Below are positions 44,702-53,630 of a stretch of 64,000 nt of DNA, in pieces. The DNA is from an uncultured Bacteroidales bacterium (lineage in GTDB: Bacteria; Bacteroidota; Bacteroidia; Bacteroidales; Bacteroidaceae), in NCBI GenBank assembly GCA_902778625.1, contig CACYYM010000030.1, positions 1 to 64,000 of the forward strand. The letters are read 5' to 3'. How positions within the stretch are numbered: position 1 is the first letter of the stretch; each line of letters opens with the position of its first letter. Below the pieces are notes generated by a model, which did not search any database, had not been told where the DNA came from, and saw only the letters and a list, made by a program, of their open reading frames with translations. Position numbers and translations under genes: made by a program.

Positions 44702-46160
44702 TGAACAAGTTCGTTATTTCACGGTTTGACTGCTTGAGAAGCTCGCTACAAGTGACGATTGTGCCAACCAGGACGCCCATCATACCATGCGAGTTGACGT
44801 TCTGACCAGCAAGGAAGAGGTTGGGAACCTTTGTCCTGTAAGGCACTCTACCAGCAGGTCCAAGGTGGATATCCTTGGCCACACCATACATCGAGCCGTT
44901 TTCCGTTCCCGTGTAATCAAGGTAAGTGAGGGGCGTTGAGGTATAGTAAGTATCGATTGCGGCAGTGAAACCCGGGTGATGCCTCTCGACGTCTTGAATG
45001 AGTTGCTCTGCATGTTCGTGCTTGAAAGCCTCGTAATCCGCTCCACGATGCCCGACGTATGTGCCCTGCCAGCGAGCCACTTCGTCCATCTTCATGTATG
45101 AAAGCACTACACCACTCTTGGCGAAGCGCGCTTTGTCCCTGTGGCAGTGATGCATGTAAAGGTAGTCGTGCCGGTCGCTATCCCAGGGAGACGAGCTGTG
45201 ATAGCCGTAGAAGTTGGTGTTCATGTACGGCATCGTGTTCTCTTTGAACTTGACATATAGGGTGAAGCAGCCTGTCGTGTTGGGAATGTTACTGAGGCGA
45301 GAGCGGAAAGCAGGACGGATGAGTTTGGTGTCGAGCAGTTCCAAAAGACGTGCCGGATGCACCGTGCTGACGACATAATCCGCAGGAAAGAAGCACTCGT
45401 CGGCAGTCTCGACGCCTGTTGCTTGCGTTTCATTGCAACGGATTCGACAGGCGCGTTTGTCCGTGAGCACTTGTCCGCCCATCTCTTTTATAGAGCGAGC
45501 AAGGGATTGTGCAATGGCGTCGCTGCCTCCGACGACGCGAAAGGCACTCTGGTTATAGAAGTCCATGATGAAGGCATGCTGGGCGAAAGGCGTCTTGTCG
45601 CGTTCTGCGGCATAGAGAGGCAAGTTGCCTACGAGCACGTTTCGCAGCATTTCATCGCGGAAGAGACCTTCGAGGACTTCGTTGATGCTACGCGTCTGGT
45701 ACTCTGTATTCATTGCGAGGTCGCGCTCCTCTGACGTCAAAGAGTTGAGCGTCGAAGCCGAAGCGATACGTGCTACAAGGTTGATATAGTGCTTGAGGTT
45801 GTCCTTTTCCTTTGGGAAATAGCTCGACATCTGCTCGACGAAAGCGTCTCTGCCATTAGGGAAACGAAATATCTCACCTGCCAAAGCGATGGTGTCGTAG
45901 CCTTTTGGGTCGAGAGGACTGAGCTCTACGTCTGTCAAGCATAGGAAGTTCATCAGTCGATTCATGGTTTGCCCCTCGGCAGCACTGCCGATGAAGTGCA
46001 TTCCTGTCTCGAACTTGACGCCTTGTCGAGAGAAACATTGCAGACAGCCACCAATCTGATGGCCTTGCTCGAGGATGGTTACGTCGTACCCGTTCTTCTG
46101 CAGAATAAAGCCACAAGTGAGGCCGCCAAGTCCCGAACCTATGATGATGACCTTAGACAT
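44694..46160 (-). CDS. CrtI-type FAD-dependent oxidoreductase
   Basis: 488 residues. IIGSGLGGLTCGFILQKNG (about 5-23), GGSDAIAQSLARSIKE, and the C-terminal LAGQNVNSHGMMGVLVGTI. About the same length and order of motifs as the downstream neighbour, so a tandem duplication. Acts together with it, probably in chain desaturation. Overlaps the GT2-acyltransferase gene by 8 bases. Confidence 0.88.
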   Translation of the reverse strand: MSKVIIIGSGLGGLTCGFILQKNGYDVTILEQGHQIGGCLQCFSRQGVKFETGMHFIGSAAEGQTMNRLMNFLCLTDVELSPLDPKGYDTIALAGEIFRFPNGRDAFVEQMSSYFPKEKDNLKHYINLVARIASASTLNSLTSEERDLAMNTEYQTRSINEVLEGLFRDEMLRNVLVGNLPLYAAERDKTPFAQHAFIMDFYNQSAFRVVGGSDAIAQSLARSIKEMGGQVLTDKRACRIRCNETQATGVETADECFFPADYVVSTVHPARLLELLDTKLIRPAFRSRLSNIPNTTGCFTLYVKFKENTMPYMNTNFYGYHSSSPWDSDRHDYLYMHHCHRDKARFAKSGVVLSYMKMDEVARWQGTYVGHRGADYEAFKHEHAEQLIQDVERHHPGFTAAIDTYYTSTPLTYLDYTGTENGSMYGVAKDIHLGPAGRVPYRTKVPNLFLAGQNVNSHGMMGVLVGTIVTCSELLKQSNREITNLFNG

Positions 46161-47646
46161 CTTGCTCTATTCTGTTTGCCATTTCGGCGTATCGCTTTTT
46201 GTAGTACTTCCTCAGACTCGAAGCTTGAGCCAACGTGGTGTCTCCAAGCGACTGCAACTCTGTGGGAGAGATGCGCTTGTCTATCTCTATGCGGATGGGC
46301 CACTTGTGGAGATGCTTCTCTTTCTTCGGCAAAGCCTTGCCTGCGCCATACAGCACGAGCGGCAAGATATCGAGGTGCAGTTGCTTTGCCAAATAGAAAG
46401 CGCCTTGATGGAAGCGTGTTATGGTGCAATCCGGCGAACGTGTACCCTCCGGATAGACTGCGATGCTGTAACCTCTTTCCACAAGCGACTGCAGCTTTGG
46501 CATTAAGGTATTTGTCCCTTCCGACACGGGATAGAACTCAGCATTGCGTATGATGTAGCCATAGAAGGGATTGTTCCAGACCCAATCTTTCGTCAGGCAA
46601 ACGAGTTTCGGACTGTGTATGAGCATCGTCATCAGGTCGAGGTGTGACTGATGATTGCAGATGATGATGGCTGGTTTGGTGAAGTCTTCCTTGTGAGGAT
46701 TGCCGACGGAGAACTTCACGCCAGGTATTCCGTGCCACAACGTAACGAACCTCGAGAAGTTCCAAAGCAGTTTGTGCATACCCATTCGCTTCTTTTCCAA
46801 GTCTTTGGTGAAAGCCAGATAAAGCATTGCAGCTGGCGTAACTATGAGGAAGACGGACAGGATGAAGAACAGAAGAGCGTAGGAAGTTCGCAGGAACGTC
46901 ATTAGAAAACGCCAAATTGCAAGTGGCAAACCATATACGACGGCCAGCACACAGAGTATGGTATTAAGCACGAAGATGCGCGAGAAGTCTGCGTAAGGTC
47001 GGAAGTGCGACACGCGGTCTTCGGGCTTGGGATAGTAGACGTTGATTGGCGTAGAGACGAGCTTGACGCCGTGCCACGAGGCGAAGACGAGCAGTTCGAG
47101 TTCGGCTTCGTAGCGAGAGGTGAGGAGCGAGAGGCCGTAAAGCTTTTTCAGTGGATAGAGACGAAAGCCTGTCTGTGTGTCTTTCAAGCGGTGTCCTGTC
47201 TGAATGGCAAACCAGAAGTTGGCGAAGGCGTTGGCGAACTTACTTCCTGCACTGCGTTCTGCCTTGTCGAGGTCCTTGCGTTGGCCCACGATGAGGGCTC
47301 CCGGATGTTTCTGGTTGGCACGAAGCATGTGTGGAATGTCCTCAGGAAAGTGCTGACCGTCTGCGTCCAAAGTGATGGCGTAAGCGAAGCCCATCTCCAA
47401 AGCTTTCTTGAAGCCTTGTTTCAGGGCATAGCCTTTGCCGGCATTCTTGGCGCAGGAAACGACCGTGATTCCCTCGATTTGTTGCAGGATTTCGAGTGTT
47501 CCGTCGGTCGAACCATCACAGACAACAATCACATCGAGGCAGTGTGTGAGGGTACGATGAACCACATCGGCGATGGTTCCGGCATTGTTGTATGTCGGAA
47601 TCACCACGCAGATGCCTCTGTCGCGAAGTGTCTGTTTACTTTCCAT
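46153..47646 (-). CDS. GT2 glycosyltransferase fused to PlsC-type acyltransferase
   Basis: 497 residues. The N-terminal GT-A domain has IPTYNNAGTI, VCDGSTDGT and ITLDADGQH (DxD) (about 13-110). Two membrane helices lie near 220-285. The C-terminal acyltransferase has CNHQSHLDLMTM (HxxxxD, about 335) and YPEGTRSPD (about 400). This fusion is characteristic of Bacteroidetes aryl-polyene/flexirubin clusters, where it is thought to build the lipid anchor. Confidence 0.92.
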   Translation of the reverse strand: MESKQTLRDRGICVVIPTYNNAGTIADVVHRTLTHCLDVIVVCDGSTDGTLEILQQIEGITVVSCAKNAGKGYALKQGFKKALEMGFAYAITLDADGQHFPEDIPHMLRANQKHPGALIVGQRKDLDKAERSAGSKFANAFANFWFAIQTGHRLKDTQTGFRLYPLKKLYGLSLLTSRYEAELELLVFASWHGVKLVSTPINVYYPKPEDRVSHFRPYADFSRIFVLNTILCVLAVVYGLPLAIWRFLMTFLRTSYALLFFILSVFLIVTPAAMLYLAFTKDLEKKRMGMHKLLWNFSRFVTLWHGIPGVKFSVGNPHKEDFTKPAIIICNHQSHLDLMTMLIHSPKLVCLTKDWVWNNPFYGYIIRNAEFYPVSEGTNTLMPKLQSLVERGYSIAVYPEGTRSPDCTITRFHQGAFYLAKQLHLDILPLVLYGAGKALPKKEKHLHKWPIRIEIDKRISPTELQSLGDTTLAQASSLRKYYKKRYAEMANRIEQDV

Positions 47647-48217
47647 TGATGCTTATGTCGTGCAGTTCGATGAGGGTTCGGTCGCCGTTTTTCTCGTGAA
47701 GTTCTATCTCGGTTACTGTCTCTTGCTTGAGGTTATAGTGGAGGACGAGCTTCGTGTAAAGGCGCTTCATGTCTTTTCGTTGTGGGACAAGGGTTGCCAC
47801 ATACTCGGTTGGCATTTCCTTTGCCGAGACTTGGAATGTCTTGTTGTCAGTCAGGTTCTTGCCTGCTACGCAGTTCATTATCATTCGCGCCATTTCACCT
47901 ATGAACTTGTTCCTCGCTTCTTGCTCGTTTCCTTTGAGCAGACGCGCCTCTGTTCCCTCAAGGACGAGGGTGCTTGCCCTCGGCGAAGTGTATTCCCAAC
48001 GCAGTTTGTCGGGCTGCTGACAGAACATCTTGCCTTCCGACATTTGCGGTTTGGAGAGCATCTTCGACTGCTTTGTCTGGGTAAAATTGCACTCGACGGT
48101 CTTAATCTTTTCAGCCGCCGAAGCCATTTTCTCTATGATTTTCTGCTCGCTCAAGCCTTGTGCAGCTAGAACGGTAAACAGTAAACAGTAAATAGTAAAC
48201 AAGATATATCGTTTCAT
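47636..48217 (-). CDS. LolA-like outer-membrane lipoprotein carrier protein
   Basis: 193 residues. A signal peptide (MKRYILFTIYCLLFTVLAA) precedes a LolA-type half-barrel with VECNFTQTKQSKMLSKPQ and GKMFCQQPDKLRWEY. Periplasmic; in such clusters it probably carries the hydrophobic product or its precursor. The signal peptide is encoded by a repeated TTTACTGTTTAC word (48171-48202). Overlaps the GT2 gene by 11 bases. Confidence 0.88.
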   Translation of the reverse strand: MKRYILFTIYCLLFTVLAAQGLSEQKIIEKMASAAEKIKTVECNFTQTKQSKMLSKPQMSEGKMFCQQPDKLRWEYTSPRASTLVLEGTEARLLKGNEQEARNKFIGEMARMIMNCVAGKNLTDNKTFQVSAKEMPTEYVATLVPQRKDMKRLYTKLVLHYNLKQETVTEIELHEKNGDRTLIELHDISINGK

Positions 48218-48221
48218 ATCC

Positions 48222-48572
48222 TTATTTTGCTATGAAGTAACAACCGGCCATGATGAGCAACACGCCCAGCCAACGCGTCAGACTCACCTCTTCGTGGAAC
48301 ACCAGCATGGCTGCTATCATGCCGAACACATAACTGAGCGAGACCATGGGATACGCCATGCTGAAGGGGAAATGCTTGATGATGTAGAACCACAAGACTG
48401 TGCCTGCACCATAAAGCAAACCGCAAAGAGCGAACTGCCAGTTAGTGAGGAGGTCGCCCCAGAACTGCCAATTCCACCCGAAAGGCAGCATGCGTTGTAA
48501 GGCAAGCTTCAGGAAAACCTGTCCTCCTGCCAGCAAAAGGCTCTGTATGATTGCTAATGGCAAAAGTTGCAT
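48222..48572 (-). CDS. SMR/EamA-type small membrane protein
   Basis: 116 residues with four predicted helices (about 4-20, 44-62, 68-88, 96-115), WFYIIKHFPFSMAYPMVSLSYV being typical of EmrE/ArnE-type proteins. Likely a homodimeric transporter or flippase for a lipid-linked intermediate. The ATG at 48572 (MQLLPLAIIQ) is chosen: a -7 box lies at 48591-48599, inside the longer open frame. First gene of the second transcription unit of the cluster. Confidence 0.8.
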   Translation of the reverse strand: MQLLPLAIIQSLLLAGGQVFLKLALQRMLPFGWNWQFWGDLLTNWQFALCGLLYGAGTVLWFYIIKHFPFSMAYPMVSLSYVFGMIAAMLVFHEEVSLTRWLGVLLIMAGCYFIAK

Positions 48573-48590
48573 ACTATTCCAAATTATGTT

Positions 48591-48599
48591 GCAAAGATA
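48591..48599 (-). promoter_or_regulatory. -7 box (TATCTTTGC) of the second cluster unit
   Basis: Minus-strand TATCTTTGC 19 bases before the SMR-type gene. Confidence 0.6.
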
Positions 48600-48680
48600 C
48601 GAAAAGGAGCGCAATCTGCCAAATAAAATCATTCATTTCTTATGGAGTGAATGCCGACGGCTCTCGTCGAGTCAGAAAAC

Positions 48681-48805
48681 ACGACGTGGAGTGTCGCCAA
48701 ACTTAACGTGGTTAAAATATAATTTTAACGTGTTAAGTTGAGCAATTTAACGTGTTAAGTTGAGCAATTTAACGTGTTAAGTTGAATGACTTAACGTGTT
48801 AAGTT
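48681..48805. repeat. 22-bp-period palindrome array 7 (TTAACGTGTTAA type)
   Basis: The C of CGTG is at 48685, 48707, 48729, 48751, 48773 and 48795: six units exactly 22 bases apart. Its left part matches the array at 16632 onward almost base for base. The ketosynthase stop codon (48799-48801) lies inside the last unit. Confidence 0.92.
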
Positions 48806-50571
48806 TTCCGAAGCACCACGCTGCGTGAGTAAATCTCCTGTGGTAGGGGCTTTCCCATCCTGCGGCAGAACTCCTGGAACAAAGGTGTGGCTTCGTCGTG
48901 ATAACCTACGAGAACGGTCTTCGCCTTGCCCGTCTCGATCAATCTTCGAGCGTCGCGAAGTGCCCAATCGAGTGAGTCTTTGCCTTGGCTATAAGTCATA
49001 TTGTAGCCGTGACACTTGGTGCGAATGGCGATGGCGGAGCTCAAAGTGTTGTGCGTGCTTTGCATGAAGAGGGTAGGGCTCAGGGTCTCCTCGCCGTTCT
49101 CAAGCATGTCGAGGAGGAACTTCTCGCTCGTCTCGAGCATACCAAACGCGGTGGCGGTGATGATGGCATCGGGTGTCTCGACACCTGCTTCCTTGAGTGC
49201 CTTCAAAGATGAAATGGTGGCAGCCTTCATGAGCTTGCTCATCCTTCGTGCCTCACCAGCGGAAACGAACTCGCGAAGCTCACCAAGTTGCTCAACATTA
49301 TTAATTATGGCTTCTGCTAAAACGCAGGTTTCCTGTCTTAGGCACTCCCCAAAAGAGGGAGCGGGGAGGGGGCTTTTACTTATTATTAAAGCCGAATCGT
49401 TCCCTCCAAACCCGAAGGAATTGCAGAGAATACTCTCCAAAGGAGAGGTTTTGAATTTTGAATTTATAAATTTTGAATTGTCGAAAGGCGTGATACACCC
49501 TTCGTCTTGCTCCTTCCAACCGTAGTTTGAGGGCACAAAATTGTTGAGAAGAGCAAGGATGCAGATGACTGTCTCGATTGAACCGGAAGCCGAAGTGGTG
49601 TGGCCAGTAAAGCCTTTTGTGCTCGAGACGGGTGGTATGTTCTCTCCGAAGACACGCCGAATGGCCGCACTTTCGCTGGCATCGTTGTTGGGAGTGCCTG
49701 TTCCGTGAGCATTGATGTAGTGGATATCCTGCGGCTTCAACCCAGCCATCTGCAAGGCTTCGCTCATCGCAAGGTACGCTCCTTCACCGTTCTCGGACGA
49801 AGCCGTCTGGTGGAAAGCGTCGCAACGGTTGGCATAACCGCGAATGAAAGCGATTGGAGTATGCTCGTTTGTGAGGCTGTCTTCCTTTTGAAGCACTACA
49901 AAAGCGGCGCCTTCGCCAAGGTTCAAGCCAGCTCGCGTCTTGTCGAAAGGACGGCATTGTGCTTTGTCGAGAATCATCAAGGCGTTGAATCCGTTCAAGT
50001 GGAACAGGCTCAGAGCCTCCGTTCCGCCAGCTATAACGATGTCCACCTCGTTGTTCTTGAGCATTTCAGACCCGAGAATGATGGCGTTGACGGCAGATGA
50101 ACAAGCGGTCGAGACGGTGCAGACTTCGGCATTTGGCAAGCCGGCAAGTTCAGCCATCTCGTGTGTGCTGCTGCCGCAATCGTGCTTCTCAATGAGAGGC
50201 AGCAGGGCATCATTCTCCTTCATCTGTTTGAAGTAGCGCTCCGTAATGTCCATCCCGCCCACAGTCGTGCCGTTGATGATGGCCACGCGCTTGCCTTTCA
50301 GGTCGAGGTTGGCGTGCTCCAAAGCCTGACGAATAGCGATAGCTCCCATCAGGACGGTGCGGCTGATGACTGCTTTCTCGTCCTGTCCTAGCATTCGCTT
50401 CATTTCCTCATCGGAAAGCTTCACTTCTCCGACAGGCAGTTCCTTGTGGCTCGACTGCAGATAACGCATGGAGGCAATCCCCGTTCGCCCTTCCTTGAGG
50501 GACTTCAGGACAGCCTTCGCGTCGTTCCCAATCGCGCAAATGATGCCGTAACCGCTTATTGAAATGCTCAT
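48799..50571 (-). CDS. Ketosynthase fused to a second ketoacyl-synthase-like domain
   Basis: 590 residues. Residues 1-385 are a complete beta-ketoacyl-ACP synthase with Cys-His-His: VCTVSTACSSAVNAI, INAHGTGTPNNDA, TKGFTGHTTSASG. The C-terminal 190 residues resemble the short ketoacyl-synt_2 domain (SKLMKAATISSLKALKEAG, MQSTHNTLSSAIAIR), which is normally a separate protein in aryl-polyene clusters and lacks the active cysteine. The region near the junction is encoded by repeat DNA: an aattcaaaattt word (49447-49480, DNSKFINSKFKTS) and a G-rich element (49343-49374, SPLPAPSFGE). Confidence 0.9.
   Translation of the reverse strand: MSISISGYGIICAIGNDAKAVLKSLKEGRTGIASMRYLQSSHKELPVGEVKLSDEEMKRMLGQDEKAVISRTVLMGAIAIRQALEHANLDLKGKRVAIINGTTVGGMDITERYFKQMKENDALLPLIEKHDCGSSTHEMAELAGLPNAEVCTVSTACSSAVNAIILGSEMLKNNEVDIVIAGGTEALSLFHLNGFNALMILDKAQCRPFDKTRAGLNLGEGAAFVVLQKEDSLTNEHTPIAFIRGYANRCDAFHQTASSENGEGAYLAMSEALQMAGLKPQDIHYINAHGTGTPNNDASESAAIRRVFGENIPPVSSTKGFTGHTTSASGSIETVICILALLNNFVPSNYGWKEQDEGCITPFDNSKFINSKFKTSPLESILCNSFGFGGNDSALIISKSPLPAPSFGECLRQETCVLAEAIINNVEQLGELREFVSAGEARRMSKLMKAATISSLKALKEAGVETPDAIITATAFGMLETSEKFLLDMLENGEETLSPTLFMQSTHNTLSSAIAIRTKCHGYNMTYSQGKDSLDWALRDARRLIETGKAKTVLVGYHDEATPLFQEFCRRMGKPLPQEIYSRSVVLRKT
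49343..49374 (-). repeat. G-rich short repeat in the ketosynthase linker
   Basis: ACTCCCCAAAAGAGGGA followed by the 17-mer GGAGCGGGGAGGGGGCT, identical to 2018-2034. In frame on the minus strand. Confidence 0.7.
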
Positions 50572-50579
50572 TGGGTCGT

Positions 50580-50840
50580 TTACTTCTTCCTGTTTGCCTG
50601 TACGTACTCGGCAATTGTCTTGACGCTCTGGAAGATGGCTCGCCCGTCTTTCGGGTTGGCGAGACGTATGCCGTAGTTCTTTTCGAGCAGCACGATAATC
50701 TCGAGCACATCGATAGAATCGAGTCCAATGCCTTCTTCACCAAACAGAGGAGCATTCTCGTCGAACTCCTCCAGCGATAGTTCCTCCAGGTTAAGGGCTT
50801 CCTTGATCTGTAGTTTCAAGTCGTTAATTAACTGTTCCAT
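50580..50840 (-). CDS. Acyl carrier protein
   Basis: 86 residues with the phosphopantetheine site GIGLDSIDVLEIIVLLE (about residue 40). The ATG giving MEQLINDLKLQ (50840) is chosen; it follows the upstream ketosynthase stop by 7 bases. Lies directly between two ketosynthase genes. Confidence 0.92.
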   Translation of the reverse strand: MEQLINDLKLQIKEALNLEELSLEEFDENAPLFGEEGIGLDSIDVLEIIVLLEKNYGIRLANPKDGRAIFQSVKTIAEYVQANRKK

Positions 50841-50847
50841 ACTTATA

Positions 50848-52482
50848 TTATATAATGTTATACACTGATAGTTCGCATTCGTAGCTTGTCTCACTTTCTG
50901 CATCGATCCAGCCACTGATGACACTTGTCGCGCTTGTCCCTGCGAGAGAGGCTTCCAGGATCTGCTTCATCAAGGCCTCGTCCTTGTCGGGAAGAATGTA
51001 GAACGAGGTCTCGCCACACAGGTGATGACGGATTGCGACCTCGCCAGTCGTGATGTTCGGCAGGGTGTAAACGAAGACGGAAGGGCTTGGGAAGAAGTTT
51101 TCGGCATCTTTAATCGTGTCGAGGAACTGGCGGTCTGCAACAACGGAGGACGAGTGGTTGAAGAGGATAATAGGCATCTGTTGTCCGTTGTCTGTTGTGT
51201 GTGGTCCTTTTCTCAATAGTTCTGTAATCACAAAAGCCAATCGCGACAGGATATCCATCTTGTAGAACTTGGGATAATTGCCTATCTCTTGCTTGTAAAT
51301 ATCAGTCAAAGATGTCCCATCTTCCGAGGAAAGCCTTATGGTATTCGCTTTTGCGAGCGTTATATGGCTCGTTGTCTCTTGTTTCTTGTCTGTTGTTCTT
51401 ACATAAAATGCCGCTACATTGCAGCCGCCGAAGCCTGACATGAGCTTCAAGAAAGAACGCTTGTTGGTCTTTTGAGGCTCGCTGCTGATGTTGACTTCCT
51501 TGCTGACACCAAGTTCCGCGAAGCCTTTCGAAGGCAGGACAAGCCCGTCCTGTGTAGCTATCATGGTCAGGATGGTTTCAAGCACACCAGCCGCTCCCAT
51601 CGTATGTCCAAAGTTACCTTTGAGCGCAGACAACGGGACGTCTGTCAACCCGGCACGATGAATGGCAACAGACTCCATTTGGTCGTTGTAGAGCGTCGCT
51701 GTCCCATGGGCACAGACAGTAGCGAGCAAGGACTTGTCTCGCCCTTTCATCACAGCATTGATGGCATTCGTCAAGCCCTCACCTTGCGGGGAGGGAGAGA
51801 CATTGTGATAGGCATCGTTGCAGGTTGCTCCATTCATGAGGCACCAACGCTCCCCGTCGGCATTCCTTGCAAAGACAATCGTGGCAGCAGCTTCGCCTGG
51901 GTTAAGTCCGTTGCGCTCAATGTCGAAAGGTCTGCAAGGCTCTTCCGAAACAGCCTTCAAGGACTGGAACCCTGACACAATGAACTTGCTCTGCACCTCT
52001 GCACCCACAACGATGGCGTAGTCATAAACGTTTGCAGAAAGCAGACGATTCGCGAGAAGTTGGGCCGAGAGGCCGGAGACGCAGGCATTGCAAACGACGA
52101 TTGGTTTTGTTGTCAGCCCGATGGCTTCGGCAATTCTCTGTGCCGCTTCAGAAGGGTAGTAACGTTCCTCTCCTAAAGACTCAATGTTGCCTTTCGTTGT
52201 ACTCAATATGAGGACGATTCTCGAAAAATCATTGCCGAGTGAAGTGTACGTGAGAGCCGTGCGAATGGAACGTATGGCAAGGGCCTCAAAGAAAGTATAT
52301 CCCTCAAGGGCAAGCGTGGCTTTCTGCTCCTCGTTAAACAGAGATGCAGCGAATGGCTCGGGCAATCCCCACAGACCAGCATAGCGCTTCAGGGCAGAAC
52401 GACCAGCCAAAACGGCTTGGTAGTTCTCCTCAGTCGTGAAGCCCAAAGGCGAAATTATATTTGTGGCGACTACGCTAATCAT
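50848..52482 (-). CDS. Ketosynthase with C-terminal extension
   Basis: 544 residues. A ketosynthase domain with Cys in VVCNACVSGLSAQLLA, His in VCAHGTATLYND and His in LKGNFGHTMGAAG. After the FGGCNVAAFYV end of the ketosynthase fold (about residue 365), about 180 residues of weakly ketoacyl-synt_2-like sequence follow. The ATG giving MISVVATNIISPLG is chosen over one 84 bases upstream that would lie in the acyltransferase gene. In-frame acaacagacaac words encode TTDKKQETT and HTTDNGQQ. Confidence 0.88.
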   Translation of the reverse strand: MISVVATNIISPLGFTTEENYQAVLAGRSALKRYAGLWGLPEPFAASLFNEEQKATLALEGYTFFEALAIRSIRTALTYTSLGNDFSRIVLILSTTKGNIESLGEERYYPSEAAQRIAEAIGLTTKPIVVCNACVSGLSAQLLANRLLSANVYDYAIVVGAEVQSKFIVSGFQSLKAVSEEPCRPFDIERNGLNPGEAAATIVFARNADGERWCLMNGATCNDAYHNVSPSPQGEGLTNAINAVMKGRDKSLLATVCAHGTATLYNDQMESVAIHRAGLTDVPLSALKGNFGHTMGAAGVLETILTMIATQDGLVLPSKGFAELGVSKEVNISSEPQKTNKRSFLKLMSGFGGCNVAAFYVRTTDKKQETTSHITLAKANTIRLSSEDGTSLTDIYKQEIGNYPKFYKMDILSRLAFVITELLRKGPHTTDNGQQMPIILFNHSSSVVADRQFLDTIKDAENFFPSPSVFVYTLPNITTGEVAIRHHLCGETSFYILPDKDEALMKQILEASLAGTSATSVISGWIDAESETSYECELSVYNII

Positions 52483-52486
52483 TCTT

Positions 52487-53374
52487 TTATCCTTCCTGCC
52501 AGAACTTAAAATAGTTGTACCATTGCTCAGGATACTGCCTGACACGCTTCTCAAGCTCTGCGACATAAGCCTCCGAGAGCTGCTTTATTTGTTCTTGTCG
52601 TGTGGCTCCCTTGTCGTAGAGGAGCGGCGTGACATATATCTTATAGCTTGTGAGCGAGTCTTTCATGACGTTGACGGCAAGCACGTCGAGCCCTCTCATT
52701 GTCGCTACGGAGAAAGGTCCGAGCGGGAACTTTGCTTTTGCTCCGAGAAAATCAAGCTCGATGCATTTCTTCGAACCGTTGATGCGGTCGGCAGGCATGC
52801 TGACAATTCCGCCATCGGTCAGTGCCTTGTCAATCTCGAAGAGGTGGCTCATGTCCGGTTGGATTGCAATCATACTGATGTTTGTGCCCGTGAACATCTT
52901 GCTGCGATTCCTCATAACCGAAGCTTTCTCGCCTGCAAAGACTAGCGCATTGAAGCGCTTCCCCTCGACGGCAAGCGTGTAACCAGCTATCTCATAATTG
53001 CCTATGTGAGCGCTCAACTGCACGAAGCCTTCCTCCTTTCTTGCTGCTCGGTCGATGAACTCGTTGTAGTTCTCAATCTCAACCACGAACTTCTTGCCGG
53101 CATACATCGCGAACTTATCGACCACGACTTGTCCGAAGAGGCAGTGATTGACGTAAGTCTTCCAGGCGGACTTCATTCTTCCATACCCGATGCGCTGACG
53201 AAAGTAGCGATAAGCGATGCCTCGGCTCGGGTTGAGCACCAGACAGACAGGTATGATGAAGAGTGCCACGAAGAGGTACAAGATGCGCACATCAATGTAC
53301 CGAAGCATACGAATTAGCCACTTGTGCATCCATTCGTTGCCATACGTCGTGCCTGCCCACTCCTGCTCTGCCAT
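52487..53374 (-). CDS. Lipid A-type acyltransferase (LpxL/HtrB-like)
   Basis: 295 residues. An N-terminal membrane helix (about 30-48) and the acyltransferase motif LSAHIGNYEIAGY (HxxxxE type, about 120), with SMPADRINGSKK later. Uses acyl-ACP donors. In the cluster it probably attaches the polyene or fatty acyl chain. It is flanked by an ACP gene 2 bases upstream and a ketosynthase gene 4 bases downstream. Confidence 0.88.
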   Translation of the reverse strand: MAEQEWAGTTYGNEWMHKWLIRMLRYIDVRILYLFVALFIIPVCLVLNPSRGIAYRYFRQRIGYGRMKSAWKTYVNHCLFGQVVVDKFAMYAGKKFVVEIENYNEFIDRAARKEEGFVQLSAHIGNYEIAGYTLAVEGKRFNALVFAGEKASVMRNRSKMFTGTNISMIAIQPDMSHLFEIDKALTDGGIVSMPADRINGSKKCIELDFLGAKAKFPLGPFSVATMRGLDVLAVNVMKDSLTSYKIYVTPLLYDKGATRQEQIKQLSEAYVAELEKRVRQYPEQWYNYFKFWQEG

Positions 53375-53376
53375 TC

Positions 53377-53619
53377 TTAGCTCACTTTGCTTTCTATATA
53401 GTCGCAGAACTTGGCAAAGGTGTCCACACCTGCCATCTCTTCTGCTTTCAGTTTGAACCCGAAGGTCTTATCTACGATAACCACGATGTCGACGAAGTCG
53501 AGGCTGTCTATGCCCATGTCTTCCTTGAGCTTTGCTTCAGGATAAATCTTCTCCTCATCAATCTCGAGGTCTTCAATCATGAATTCCTTTACTTTTTCTT
53601 CAATTTCGCTTCTGTTCAT
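53377..53619 (-). CDS. Acyl carrier protein
   Basis: 80 residues, acidic. Phosphopantetheine site EDMGIDSLDFVDIVVIV (Ser near residue 40). The ATG giving MNRSEIEEKVK (53619) is chosen. The third ACP of the cluster and the most typical in sequence. Confidence 0.93.
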   Translation of the reverse strand: MNRSEIEEKVKEFMIEDLEIDEEKIYPEAKLKEDMGIDSLDFVDIVVIVDKTFGFKLKAEEMAGVDTFAKFCDYIESKVS

Positions 53620-53630
53620 ATTATGATTGT

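Noticed and set aside
51781..51810. SPSPQGEG in a ketosynthase as another inserted repeat
   Set aside because: The residues lie where ketosynthases normally have an AP-x-P-E-G-x-G loop, so the resemblance to a G-rich repeat is probably coincidental.
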